The translations under genes were made by a program, and so were the position numbers. The notes below the pieces were generated by a model. It had not been told where the DNA came from. It saw only the letters and a program-made list of their open reading frames with translations, and did not search any database. A DNA stretch of 5,339 bases, from positions 1 through 5,339 of the forward strand of contig JAGFXI010000166.1 in NCBI GenBank assembly GCA_017861095.1. The letters run 5' to 3'. Positions 1 through 5,334 of this stretch are shown here, in pieces. Each line of letters begins with the position of its first letter. Position 1 is the stretch's first letter. Source of the DNA: Deltaproteobacteria bacterium. Lineage in GTDB: Bacteria; Desulfobacterota; Syntrophobacteria; BM002.

Positions 1-971
1 AGCGAACGAGTCTCCTCGGGATGCGCGACGGCTTGCTCATTGCCGGCACCCTCGCGGCGGCAAGCTCACCGGCAGCCGTGGTCCTGCTCTTCGATCTTGC
101 GGCCGACGCTGCAGGAGAACGGGCAAAGTTCTTTTGGATTGCCATGGTCTATTCTCCGCTCTTGGTGGCGCTCTGCTGGTGGTGCGTCATTGCCGTCGGC
201 GAACGCCCCGCCGCCGCCCGAGAGCAGTCACCCTGGCGCGGGCTCAGCGAGTTGGCCAGGAATCGGCCTTTCGTCATCTTGCTCGTTTCCTATGTTGTGG
301 CCGCCTTCGGCAGCAATCTCCCGGCGACGCTGATCCTCTACTACGTCCAGTACGTCCTTGGCTCCGAGCAGGCCGACCTTTTCCTTCTCATCTACTTCGG
401 CGCCGGTATCCTTTTTCTTCCGGGCTGGGTCCTCCTGGCGCGGAAACTGGAAAAAAAGGTCACCTGGCTGGTAGCGATGGCGATCAATACGGGCGCCTTC
501 CTCGGAGTCTTTTTCCTCGGGCCGGGTGATGCGCCGATCTACGGGGTGCTCGTTTTCCTCTCGGGGATAGGCTTCGGTGCAACCATAGCAATCCCCTCGG
601 CGATGCAGGCGGACGTCATCGATTACGACGAACTTCTTTCGGGGAAGAGGCGGGAGGGCCTCTACATCGGCTTCTGGTCCGTGGCCAAGAAGCTCGCCGC
701 GGCTCTGGGCGTCGGGGCAGCGCTTACCATTCTTGGCAATGTCGGCTATGTGCCCAACAGCGAGCAATCGGAGCAGGTGCAACTCACCCTGCGGGTCCTC
801 TACGCCCTGGTGCCTTCCCTCTGCAACGTGGCGGCTTTCTTCATCGCTCTTTCCTATCCGATAACTCGTGAGGTCCACAGGGAGATCCTCGCGGCCATCG
901 CCGAGCGCCGGGCAGGCCGGACGGTGCGAGACCCGCTTCGGCCTGGTCGCCCTTGGAGTGTGTCCGACTGA
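1..971 (+). CDS. GPH-family (MelB-like) MFS transporter, 5' end missing
   Basis: C-terminal part of a glycoside-pentoside-hexuronide:cation symporter-type MFS protein of the inner membrane. The frame is open to the left edge (codons from base 3 read RTSLLGMRDG, a typical internal GPH segment), so the ATG at 21 is internal and the true start lies outside the window. About eight hydrophobic helices are visible. The family signature lies at about residues 196-227 counted from that ATG: AMQADVIDYDELL, then GKRREGLYIGFWSVAKK, matching the MelB loop with acidic ADxxDY and the basic/Lys segment before the last helices. The cytoplasmic tail is basic (RRAGRTVRDPLRPGR). The substrate cannot be read from sequence; many GPH homologues beside lipid genes are not proven sugar carriers. 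A DUF1295 gene follows after 47 bases on the same strand, so co-transcription is likely. Family assignment is firm; the lipid-related role is only inferred from context. Confidence 0.9.
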   Translation, partial: RTSLLGMRDGLLIAGTLAAASSPAAVVLLFDLAADAAGERAKFFWIAMVYSPLLVALCWWCVIAVGERPAAAREQSPWRGLSELARNRPFVILLVSYVVAAFGSNLPATLILYYVQYVLGSEQADLFLLIYFGAGILFLPGWVLLARKLEKKVTWLVAMAINTGAFLGVFFLGPGDAPIYGVLVFLSGIGFGATIAIPSAMQADVIDYDELLSGKRREGLYIGFWSVAKKLAAALGVGAALTILGNVGYVPNSEQSEQVQLTLRVLYALVPSLCNVAAFFIALSYPITREVHREILAAIAERRAGRTVRDPLRPGRPWSVSD

Positions 972-1004
972 TCGAGTTCGGCTTGCGCGGAATCAAGGGA
1001 TCAC

Positions 1005-1012
1005 AAAGGGGG
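1005..1012 (+). promoter_or_regulatory. ribosome binding site supporting the GTG start of the DUF1295 gene
   Basis: AAAGGGGG lies six bases before the GTG at 1019. This favours that start over the ATG at 953, which overlaps the transporter gene and would add 22 residues without family resemblance. The ATG at 1031 (MSLFTITF) is the other possible start. An ATG at 1014 in another frame meets a stop after two codons. Confidence 0.5.
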
Positions 1013-1018
1013 CATGAC

Positions 1019-1813
1019 GTGAACACTCCGATGTCTTTGTTCACCATCACCTTCGGAGCGGCTCTTGCCCTCATGATACTCGTCTGGCTCCTCAGTTTGG
1101 TGAAGCGGGATGCGAGTATCGTGGATATCTTCTGGGGGCTCGGCTTCGTGCTCATCGCCTGGATCGCCTGTGTCGTCACCGAGGGCTTCAGCGGTCGGAA
1201 GATTCTGATTACCGGTCTCACCACGGTCTGGGGCCTCCGGCTGGCGGCTCACATTTTCTGGCGGGGCCGGGGCACGGGCGAGGACCGCCGCTACCAGGCC
1301 TGGCGGGCCAGGTACGGCGAGAGCTTCTGGTGGATGAGCCTCTTCACCGTCTTCGGACTTCAGGCCGGGCTCCTCTGGTTGATCTCCCTGGTCCTGCAGG
1401 TGGGACAGCTTTCGCCTACACCTGAGGAGCTTGGCTGGCTGGACTGGGCGGGGACAACGCTGTGGGCCGGGGGATTCGCCTTTGAGGCCATATCCGACTG
1501 GCAACTCCTGCGCTTCAAGGCGGACCCCGCCAACAGGGGAAAGATCATGGACCGGGGGCTCTGGGCCTACAGCCGCCATCCCAACTACTTCGGCGAATGC
1601 ATCCTCTGGTGGGGGCTGTTCTTCATCACTCTCTCCACCCCGGGGAGCATGTGGACCATAGTCAGCCCGCTCACCATTACCTTTCTACTCCTCAAGGTGT
1701 CCGGCGTGACGCTCCTTGAGAAAACGATTCTCGAGACGCGGCCCGAATACCGGGAGTACATGGAGCGGACGAGCGCCTTCGTTCCGCGGCCGGGGCGGAG
1801 AAAGAAATCGTGA
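1019..1813 (+). CDS. DUF1295 (steroid 5-alpha-reductase-like) integral membrane protein
   Basis: Predicted polytopic inner-membrane protein of 264 residues, the usual length of the DUF1295/COG3752 family, which is related to steroid 5-alpha-reductases and isoprenylcysteine methyltransferases. Visible landmarks: an N-terminal helix (about residues 7-28), then the conserved KRDASIVDIFWGLGF; WGLRLAAHIFWRGRGTGED followed by RRYQAWRARYG; and the C-terminal signature GLWAYSRHPNYFGECILWWG, the most diagnostic motif of this superfamily. It ends with RPEYREYMERTSAFVPRPGR, also typical. Known relatives suggest an NAD(P)H-dependent reductase acting on a lipid or isoprenoid, but no substrate is established for most DUF1295 proteins, so enzyme activity is inferred. 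The start is GTG (RBS at 1005); ATG 1031 would shorten it by four residues. The stop overlaps a GTG as GTGA, so the next ORF could be translationally coupled. It lies between a GPH transporter and lipid-type genes on the same strand. Confidence 0.93.
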   Translation: MNTPMSLFTITFGAALALMILVWLLSLVKRDASIVDIFWGLGFVLIAWIACVVTEGFSGRKILITGLTTVWGLRLAAHIFWRGRGTGEDRRYQAWRARYGESFWWMSLFTVFGLQAGLLWLISLVLQVGQLSPTPEELGWLDWAGTTLWAGGFAFEAISDWQLLRFKADPANRGKIMDRGLWAYSRHPNYFGECILWWGLFFITLSTPGSMWTIVSPLTITFLLLKVSGVTLLEKTILETRPEYREYMERTSAFVPRPGRRKKS

Positions 1814-2013
1814 GGCCTTTGATCGAGCTGGTAGAACAGGCCCGTCTCTCCGACACAAACGCCCTTCATTCCCTCCCCCCCGTCAGACTCGCTGAGGTGT
1901 TGAAAGATTCCGTTCTTTACTCTAATATCCCACGGTGGCTTCGGTCCAAGGGGGACCTGACGATTGCCGCCAGGCAAATGGCCCGTGTACTGACAGCAGC
2001 TCTTTGCCGGTGA
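1810..2013 (+). CDS. doubtful 67-residue ORF coupled to the DUF1295 gene, possibly a gene remnant
   Basis: GTG start overlapping the preceding TGA (GTGA), with GGAG at 1797-1800 nine bases upstream, so translation by coupling is plausible. The product is soluble and basic, with no signal peptide or membrane segment, and I do not recognise it as a complete protein. Its start, MRPLIELVEQARLSD, resembles an N-terminus. The part around SKGDLTIAARQMARVL is weakly reminiscent of ketosynthase helices, but the match is too short to rely on. It ends at a TGA just before the ketosynthase remnant in another frame. The stretch may therefore be the degraded 5' part of the ketosynthase gene, or of another gene, rather than a functional small protein. 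Confidence 0.3.
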   Translation: MRPLIELVEQARLSDTNALHSLPPVRLAEVLKDSVLYSNIPRWLRSKGDLTIAARQMARVLTAALCR

Positions 2014-2026
2014 TGTCGGGAACTGA

Positions 2027-2638
2027 CCAGCAACTTTTTCGCTCACGGAAACTGCCAGACCCTTCGTCAGAAGGCGGGACGGGTTCATCCCCGGCGAGGG
2101 CGGGGCCGGCTTCTTCCTGGTGGCGGGGGATACGGCCCAGCGGCAAGGCCCCGCCGCGTACGGCACAATACGCAGAGTCGGCACTACGATCGAAACTCAC
2201 GGGAGCCAGGGCATGAGGGTTCCCGAGAGGGTGAGCGCCGAGAGCATGGGATCTGCCGTGGAAGAGGCGGGGCTCGATCCCGGAGATCTGGCCTTTGTCT
2301 GTCCCCACGGGAGCGGCTCCCAGAAAGGGGACAGATCCGAGCTCCGGTCGATCCGGCACCTTTTCGGTTCCGGGGCATCGCGGATACCCATCTGCGGGCT
2401 GAAACCATACACCGGCCACCTCGGTGCCGCCAGCGACCTTGCCGAGATCATCTTTGGGATCAAGGCGATTCGTGAAGGGATCGTGCCGGGGACGCTGAAT
2501 TTTCGGGGAAGCGAAAGGGAGTTTGAAGAGCTCAGGATATCAGGGTCCCACCAGCCGAGGGCGGGAACCTGTTTTCTCTCCACGAGCTATGGAATGGGAG
2601 GGCAAGCCTCTTCGACGGTCGTAAAGGTTCTGGGGTAG
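2027..2638 (+). pseudogene. beta-ketoacyl synthase (FabF/KS type), C-terminal remnant
   Basis: The reading frame encodes the C-terminal half of a condensing enzyme. RPFVRRRDGFIPGEG (about 2057-2101) is the KS 'RPFDxxRDGFxxGEGAG' block. The catalytic His is at codon 2306 in PHGSGS (usual HGTGT), followed by KGD. The catalytic Lys (codon 2402) and second His (2417) are in GLKPYTGHLGAASDLAEI. The C-terminal STSYGMGGQASSTVVKVL corresponds to the NSFGFGGxNA-type loop. The N-terminal half with the Cys nucleophile (TACxxG) is absent. Frame analysis shows a TGA at 2024-2026 and no ATG, GTG or TTG before the homologous block; the first GTG (2120) lies inside the fold. Truncation or decay is therefore the best reading, although a sequencing error upstream cannot be excluded. 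Thr-to-Ser substitutions in HGSGS indicate a divergent KS branch. The gene ends 24 bases before the acyltransferase, in the same frame. It would not condense acyl chains as it stands. Confidence 0.82.
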
Positions 2639-2662
2639 CCGCGCCCTCCTCCGCCTGGCCCG

Positions 2663-3688
2663 GTGACTCCTGTGGGAAAGAGACGCAGAAAAAAGGGAAA
2701 GCCGATCCAGGTACTCGAATACCTCGGGGTCTCCGTTCTTCTGGCCTTTGCTCGGCTCGCTCCGTTGAAGGTCGGCAAGCTCCTGAGCGAGCACTTGGGA
2801 AGAGTTCTCTACGCCCTGCTCCGCAGACGGCGTTCCATCGCCCTGGAAAACCTCCGCCGGGCCTTCCCGAATGAGAAAGACCTGGATCACAGGAGGATCG
2901 CGCGCCGGAGCTTTTCCTCCTTTGTCGTCACCTGTTTCGAGGCGCTGAAGTTTCAGCGGATTTTCGGAGAACAAGATGCCGGTGCAGAGCCAGTCGCCGT
3001 CTTGGAGGAGCAGAGAACACTTCTGCAGAAGGCAAGAAGGATCCATGACGCATCAGGCGGCTGCATATTCGTCACCCCCCATATCGGCAACTGGGAGTTC
3101 CTCCCATTTGCGAGTTCCATCGCTGGCATTCCGCTCGTCGCCGTGATGCGTCCTCTGGATAACGTCTATCTCGAGAACTTGCTTTACAGAAAGCGCGCCG
3201 AAAGCGGGCAGATCATCATACCGAAGCGAAACGCCCTCTTCGTCCTTCAAGTAACGCTCAAGCAGGGAAAGTCGATCGGCATGCTTCCGGATCAAGGAAC
3301 CGGACGGGGCATCCCCGTTCCCTTCTTCGGCCGGGAGGCCTTCACCACTCCCCTCCCAGCCATGCTGGCGGTCAGGTATCGTCGCCCCATTGTCGTGGTC
3401 GCCTGCTGCCGGTCCCATGATTCACGGACCTTCGAAGGAATTGTTTCAGACCCTCTCTGGCCGGGAGAGTATTCGAGCGAGAAAGAGGAGATCTACCGCC
3501 TGACTGGGACGATGAACCTGGAGATGGAGGCGGTCATCAGGAGATACCCGGAGCAGTATTTGTGGATGCACGACCGCTGGAAGAGATACAAGCGGCGGAG
3601 AAAGTTTCTCGCGCGAGAAACGACTGCGTTCCGGGCATCCGTTCTCCAGCGGGAGGAGGTCGTTTCTCACGGACCGAAGAAGAAATAG
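2663..3688 (+). CDS. LpxL/HtrB-family (lipid A biosynthesis-type) acyltransferase
   Basis: Acyltransferase of 341 residues from the lysophospholipid/lipid A acyltransferase superfamily, expected at the cytoplasmic face of the inner membrane, transferring an acyl chain from acyl-ACP or CoA to a lipid acceptor. The N-terminus is very basic (KRRRKKGK), then a hydrophobic segment at about residues 18-35 and the family's RRRSIALENLRRAFPN. The catalytic HX4E motif is HIGNWE (His140, Glu145). MLPDQGTGRGIPVPFFG (residues 207-221) is the conserved DQ...FFG block, and YPEQYLWMHDRWK is the typical C-terminal signature. At 341 residues it is longer than the usual 290-310, through the basic ends and a longer stretch before the HX4E motif. 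The start is GTG 2663, without a clear Shine-Dalgarno; GTG 2672 is an alternative. Coupling to the upstream remnant is possible. Placement after a ketosynthase resembles aryl-polyene-type clusters, so the acceptor need not be lipid A. All visible motif residues are intact. Confidence 0.9.
   Translation: MTPVGKRRRKKGKPIQVLEYLGVSVLLAFARLAPLKVGKLLSEHLGRVLYALLRRRRSIALENLRRAFPNEKDLDHRRIARRSFSSFVVTCFEALKFQRIFGEQDAGAEPVAVLEEQRTLLQKARRIHDASGGCIFVTPHIGNWEFLPFASSIAGIPLVAVMRPLDNVYLENLLYRKRAESGQIIIPKRNALFVLQVTLKQGKSIGMLPDQGTGRGIPVPFFGREAFTTPLPAMLAVRYRRPIVVVACCRSHDSRTFEGIVSDPLWPGEYSSEKEEIYRLTGTMNLEMEAVIRRYPEQYLWMHDRWKRYKRRRKFLARETTAFRASVLQREEVVSHGPKKK
3604..3621. repeat. 18-base perfect palindrome near the convergent 3' ends
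   Basis: GTTTCTCGCGCGAGAAAC is self-complementary over its full length. It lies inside the last codons of the acyltransferase (KFLARET) and 45 bases past the yidH-like stop on the other strand. As RNA it gives a 7-bp stem (GTTTCTC/GAGAAAC) with a GCGC loop. Read on the minus strand it is followed by TTTCTCC, a weak U-tract. It could end yidH-like transcription or be a protein-binding site. Related copies of GAGAAA/TTTCTC lie at 3598-3603 and 3663-3668. Confidence 0.6.
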
Positions 3689-4035
3689 ACGGTCAAGGCG
3701 GCTCCCAGGAGAGCCACGACGCCATTGGCGAACACCCCGAGATTTGCCGGATAGCCTTCAGGGATCTCGGCCGGCTTCAGAGTCTTCAACACCCTTCGAT
3801 ACTGCCAAATCGCAAGCGCTGCCACGCATGCACCGAGAGAGACGAACACAATCCCCACCCAAAACGACAGCCCTCGTTGGACGTGTTCCGGCCGACTGGG
3901 AAGGAGAATATGTACAAACAGGCCGAATCGTTCAATGACAAAGCCAAAGGCCATCAAAGAAAGGCTGGTCCTATTCCAGGCGAGCAGTGTGCGCTCCGCA
4001 GCAAAGAAAACTCTTGGATCGTCTAAGTCCGACAT
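3667..4035 (-). CDS. YidH-family (DUF202) small inner-membrane protein
   Basis: A 122-residue membrane protein of the DUF202/YidH family, whose biochemical role is unknown. The N-terminal family signature is clear: RVFFAAERTLLAWNRTSLSL (residues 8-27). Three membrane helices follow, about residues 24-46, 57-77 and 99-119, separated by loops that include a basic QYRRVLKTLKPAE segment; the protein ends at FFFGP. The length is normal for the family. The start at 4035 is chosen because MSDLDDPRVFFAAERT is the usual beginning and CCCCTC at 4041-4046 reads GAGGGG on the minus strand, five bases before the ATG. An in-frame ATG at 4053 (MNRGEKMSDL) is possible. Its last 22 bases overlap the convergent acyltransferase gene (stop at 3688), so antisense interference is possible. 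The neighbours give no clue to function. Confidence 0.92.
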   Translation of the reverse strand: MSDLDDPRVFFAAERTLLAWNRTSLSLMAFGFVIERFGLFVHILLPSRPEHVQRGLSFWVGIVFVSLGACVAALAIWQYRRVLKTLKPAEIPEGYPANLGVFANGVVALLGAALTVYFFFGP

Positions 4036-4113
4036 CTTTTCCCCTCGATTCATCTCCCGCCCCAAAGCGTATCCCGCGGCTGCCGGCAAAGTCTGCGGCT
4101 CGCGTCTCACCGG

Positions 4114-4130
4114 CATCCCGGCACGGGATG
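4114..4130. promoter_or_regulatory. dyad CATCCCG-GCA-CGGGATG upstream of the yidH-like gene
   Basis: Perfect 7-base arms with a 3-base centre, ending 79 bases before the yidH-like start codon. The position suits an operator for that gene's promoter. There is no T-run on either side, so a terminator is unlikely. Which protein would bind is unknown. Confidence 0.35.
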
Positions 4131-4295
4131 AGAGCGGGTTAAGCTCGGCTTTGCAACACTCTCATCTCTCGCCTTCTCCAGTTTCTCCCAAAAATAAGAA
4201 CGGAAAGATACCCTGGCAAGACGGAGTCGAGGGGAGTCAACTACGGCGCCGGCGAGTCCGGACGAAAGGGGGGGAGCCCGGGGAAGAACCGCTTC

Positions 4296-4316
4296 CAGGC
4301 CTGGGACAATGGCCTG
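4296..4316 (+). promoter_or_regulatory. dyad CAGGCC-N9-GGCCTG, candidate enhancer-binding site
   Basis: Inverted 6-base arms with a 9-base spacer, centred about 116 bases upstream of the start point predicted from the sigma-54 element at 4396-4412. That is the usual distance for a bacterial enhancer-binding protein site. The arms are short and GC-rich, so chance cannot be excluded. Confidence 0.3.
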
Positions 4317-4359
4317 AAAACCACTACGACCGAGGCAAGGACCGTTTGTCGGGAAGTCT

Positions 4360-4372
4360 GAGTCTCTGACTC
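4360..4372. promoter_or_regulatory. dyad GAGTC-TCT-GACTC
   Basis: Perfect 5-base arms with a 3-base centre, ending 23 bases before the sigma-54-type promoter. It sits inside a wider inverted pair, GACCGAG (4328-4334) with CTCGGTC (4370-4376). It could be a regulator or IHF-proximal site, or a weak hairpin; no assignment is possible. Confidence 0.25.
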
Positions 4373-4395
4373 GGTCCCCTGGAACGAATCGACCG

Positions 4396-4412
4396 TGGCC
4401 CCACTCTTGCTT
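4396..4412 (+). promoter_or_regulatory. sigma-54 (-24/-12) promoter
   Basis: TGGCCCCACTCTTGCTT contains GG (4397-4398) and GC (4409-4410) with exactly ten bases between, and TTGCT at the -12 end. It matches TGGCAC-N5-TTGCW except at two less critical positions. It predicts a transcript start near 4422, leaving a leader of about 38 bases before the ATG at 4460. Sigma-54 promoters need an activator ATPase; none is encoded in the window. A sigma-70 reading of the same bases (TTGCTT-N18-TAGCTG) is much weaker. Confidence 0.6.
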
Positions 4413-4448
4413 TGAGTTTACCGCGAACCGTAGCTGTCCAGTGTTCCC

Positions 4449-4456
4449 GGAGGTGA
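4449..4456 (+). promoter_or_regulatory. strong ribosome binding site of the outer-membrane protein gene
   Basis: GGAGGTGA fully matches the 16S anti-Shine-Dalgarno region, and its GGAGG core ends six bases before the ATG at 4460. It fixes the start and suggests the frameshifted gene was recently well expressed. Confidence 0.8.
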
Positions 4457-4459
4457 GCC

Positions 4460-5226
4460 ATGAAGGATCTGCTATTCGCGTCGGTCGTGTCCGCACTGAT
4501 GGTGATGACGGTATTCCTCGGCCCGGCCCCTTGCTGGGCGCAGGTGGGCGAGGACTCCAATCTCGAGATCGAGGGGCGCTACTGGATGCCCAAGCTCGAT
4601 TCCACTGTGAAGGTCGAACAGAGCGGCCTGGGTACGGACGTGGATCTCGTAGACGATCTCGGGTTTGACGAGACCGAGCCTTACTGGGAAGGGCGACTGC
4701 AGGTCAAATTCGCCCAGAGACACAAATTCAACTTCGCCTACCTGCCCTTCAAGGCGGACGCAGATAAAACAATTACCAAGACCATCGACTTTGCGGGAGA
4801 GACCTATCCGGGGTGGGTACGCGGGTCGAATCCAAGGTGGGTTATGAGTATGACTTCGTCTCCGCCGAGTCCGGATTCCTGGGGTTGATGTTGGATGTGC
4901 TCCTGGCGGATGCAAGCGTGGAGCTGAACGCTCCAGCCCTCGGCATCAAGGAAAAGGAGGAGTTCACCGGCCCGATCCCGCTGCTCGGTCTCATCGGGCG
5001 GGTATACCCGGTGCGGTGGGTGAATGTGACCGGGAGGGTGTCCGGTGTATCTCTCGGCAGTTACGGATACGCCATTGACGCCGAGGGCAGTCTGAATCTG
5101 AATCCTATCAAGTGCGTGGGGATATCAGCAGGTTACCGCTATCTGAGGGCCAGGGCCGATTACAATGATGACTCGTTGGACCTCACGCTAGCCGGGCCGT
5201 TTGTTGCCCTGAACCTTCGTTTCTAA
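4460..5226 (+). pseudogene. outer-membrane beta-barrel protein, frameshifted
   Basis: Two overlapping frames make one protein. Bases 4460 to about 4813 encode a signal peptide (residues 1-27, MKDLLFASVV... ending APCWA before QVGED) and the first strands: LEIEGRYWMPKLD, YWEGRLQVKFAQ, KFNFAYLPFKAD. From about 4813 the homologous continuation is one frame back (GTRVESKVGYEYDFV...) and runs to the TAA at 5226. The first frame, if followed, degenerates and stops at 4888. Adding one base would give a 255-residue protein, normal for a small barrel. The last residues, FVALNLRF, alternate hydrophobic positions and end in Phe, the signal read by the BAM complex. No lipobox is present, since the Cys is preceded by PAP. 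The specific porin or channel role is unknown. A sigma-54-type promoter and strong RBS precede it. The defect may be a true mutation or a sequencing error in a G-rich run. Confidence 0.82.
4806..4818 (+). other. frameshift site in the barrel gene
   Basis: The sequence around CCGGGGTGGG carries the switch from the frame reading GETYPG to the frame reading VGTRVES. One missing base, most likely in the C/G run, restores a single frame (767 bases become 768). It is not a standard slippery heptamer, so programmed -1 frameshifting is not favoured. Confidence 0.7.
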
Positions 5227-5239
5227 AACTTCTTCCAGC

Positions 5240-5321
5240 GGGGAGAGCCGGCTGGCGGCGCTGTCGCCCTCCCCTTCATGGAGCGCCCGCCTCGCTCCAA
5301 CACCTGGAACTCTCCTTTTTT
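5240..5321 (+). terminator. possible composite terminator after the barrel gene
   Basis: A 7-bp hairpin, TGGAGCG/CGCTCCA with a 7-base loop (5279-5299), lies 52 bases after the stop. An outer pair, GGAGAG (5242-5247) with CTCTCC (5310-5315), could close around it, and TTTTTT (5316-5321) follows directly. A smaller pair GGCG/CGCC (5254-5257, 5265-5268) lies within. The arrangement is not a textbook single hairpin plus U-tract, so termination is only a reasonable guess. Confidence 0.35.
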
Positions 5322-5334
5322 CACCTTCGGGTGA
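5321..5334. repeat. short hairpin TCACC-TTCG-GGTGA at the window edge
   Basis: A perfect 5-bp stem closing a UUCG tetraloop of the stable C(UUCG)G type. It follows rather than precedes the T-run, so it is not the plus-strand terminator stem. It may belong to a structure continuing past the window. Confidence 0.4.

Larger units (their letters stand above)
4036..4459. other. 424-base non-coding region between divergent genes
   Basis: No credible gene is seen here: the open frames on both strands have no family signature or ribosome site. It should hold the minus-strand promoter of the yidH-like gene and the plus-strand promoter of the outer-membrane protein gene. Visible elements are a 17-base dyad (4114-4130), GAGTC copies at 4224, 4234 and 4254, dyads at 4296-4316 and 4360-4372, and a sigma-54-type promoter at 4396-4412. 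I see no convincing sigma-70 promoter for the yidH-like gene. Confidence 0.7.

Noticed and set aside
228..878. Long minus-strand open frame opposite the transporter
   Set aside because: Low-complexity, charged product with no family signature, lying fully antisense to a clear membrane protein; a by-product of GC-rich codon use.
1001..1579. Long minus-strand open frame opposite DUF1295
   Set aside because: Pro/Glu-rich shadow of a strongly recognised gene.
1585..2419. Minus-strand open frames across the DUF1295/ketosynthase junction
   Set aside because: No recognisable domains or ribosome sites; they overlap sequence explained on the plus strand.
2120..2638. A complete 172-residue gene starting at GTG 2120
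   Set aside because: The GTG encodes a Val within the conserved KS core and homology continues about 20 residues upstream, so it is not a true start.
3935..4369. Plus-strand open frame across the yidH-like 5' end and the intergenic region
   Set aside because: Its first part is antisense to the YidH family signature, and the rest is basic sequence without domain features.
4407..4436. Sigma-70 promoter TTGCTT-N18-TAGCTG
   Set aside because: Poor -10 and long spacer; the same bases fit the sigma-54 element far better.
4107..4496. Minus-strand open frame upstream of the barrel gene
   Set aside because: It would run through the sigma-54 element and RBS of the barrel gene and has no family resemblance.
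4460..4540. Lipoprotein signal in the barrel protein
   Set aside because: The Cys at residue 25 is preceded by Pro-Ala-Pro, not a lipobox; a normal signal peptidase I site after Cys-Trp-Ala fits better.
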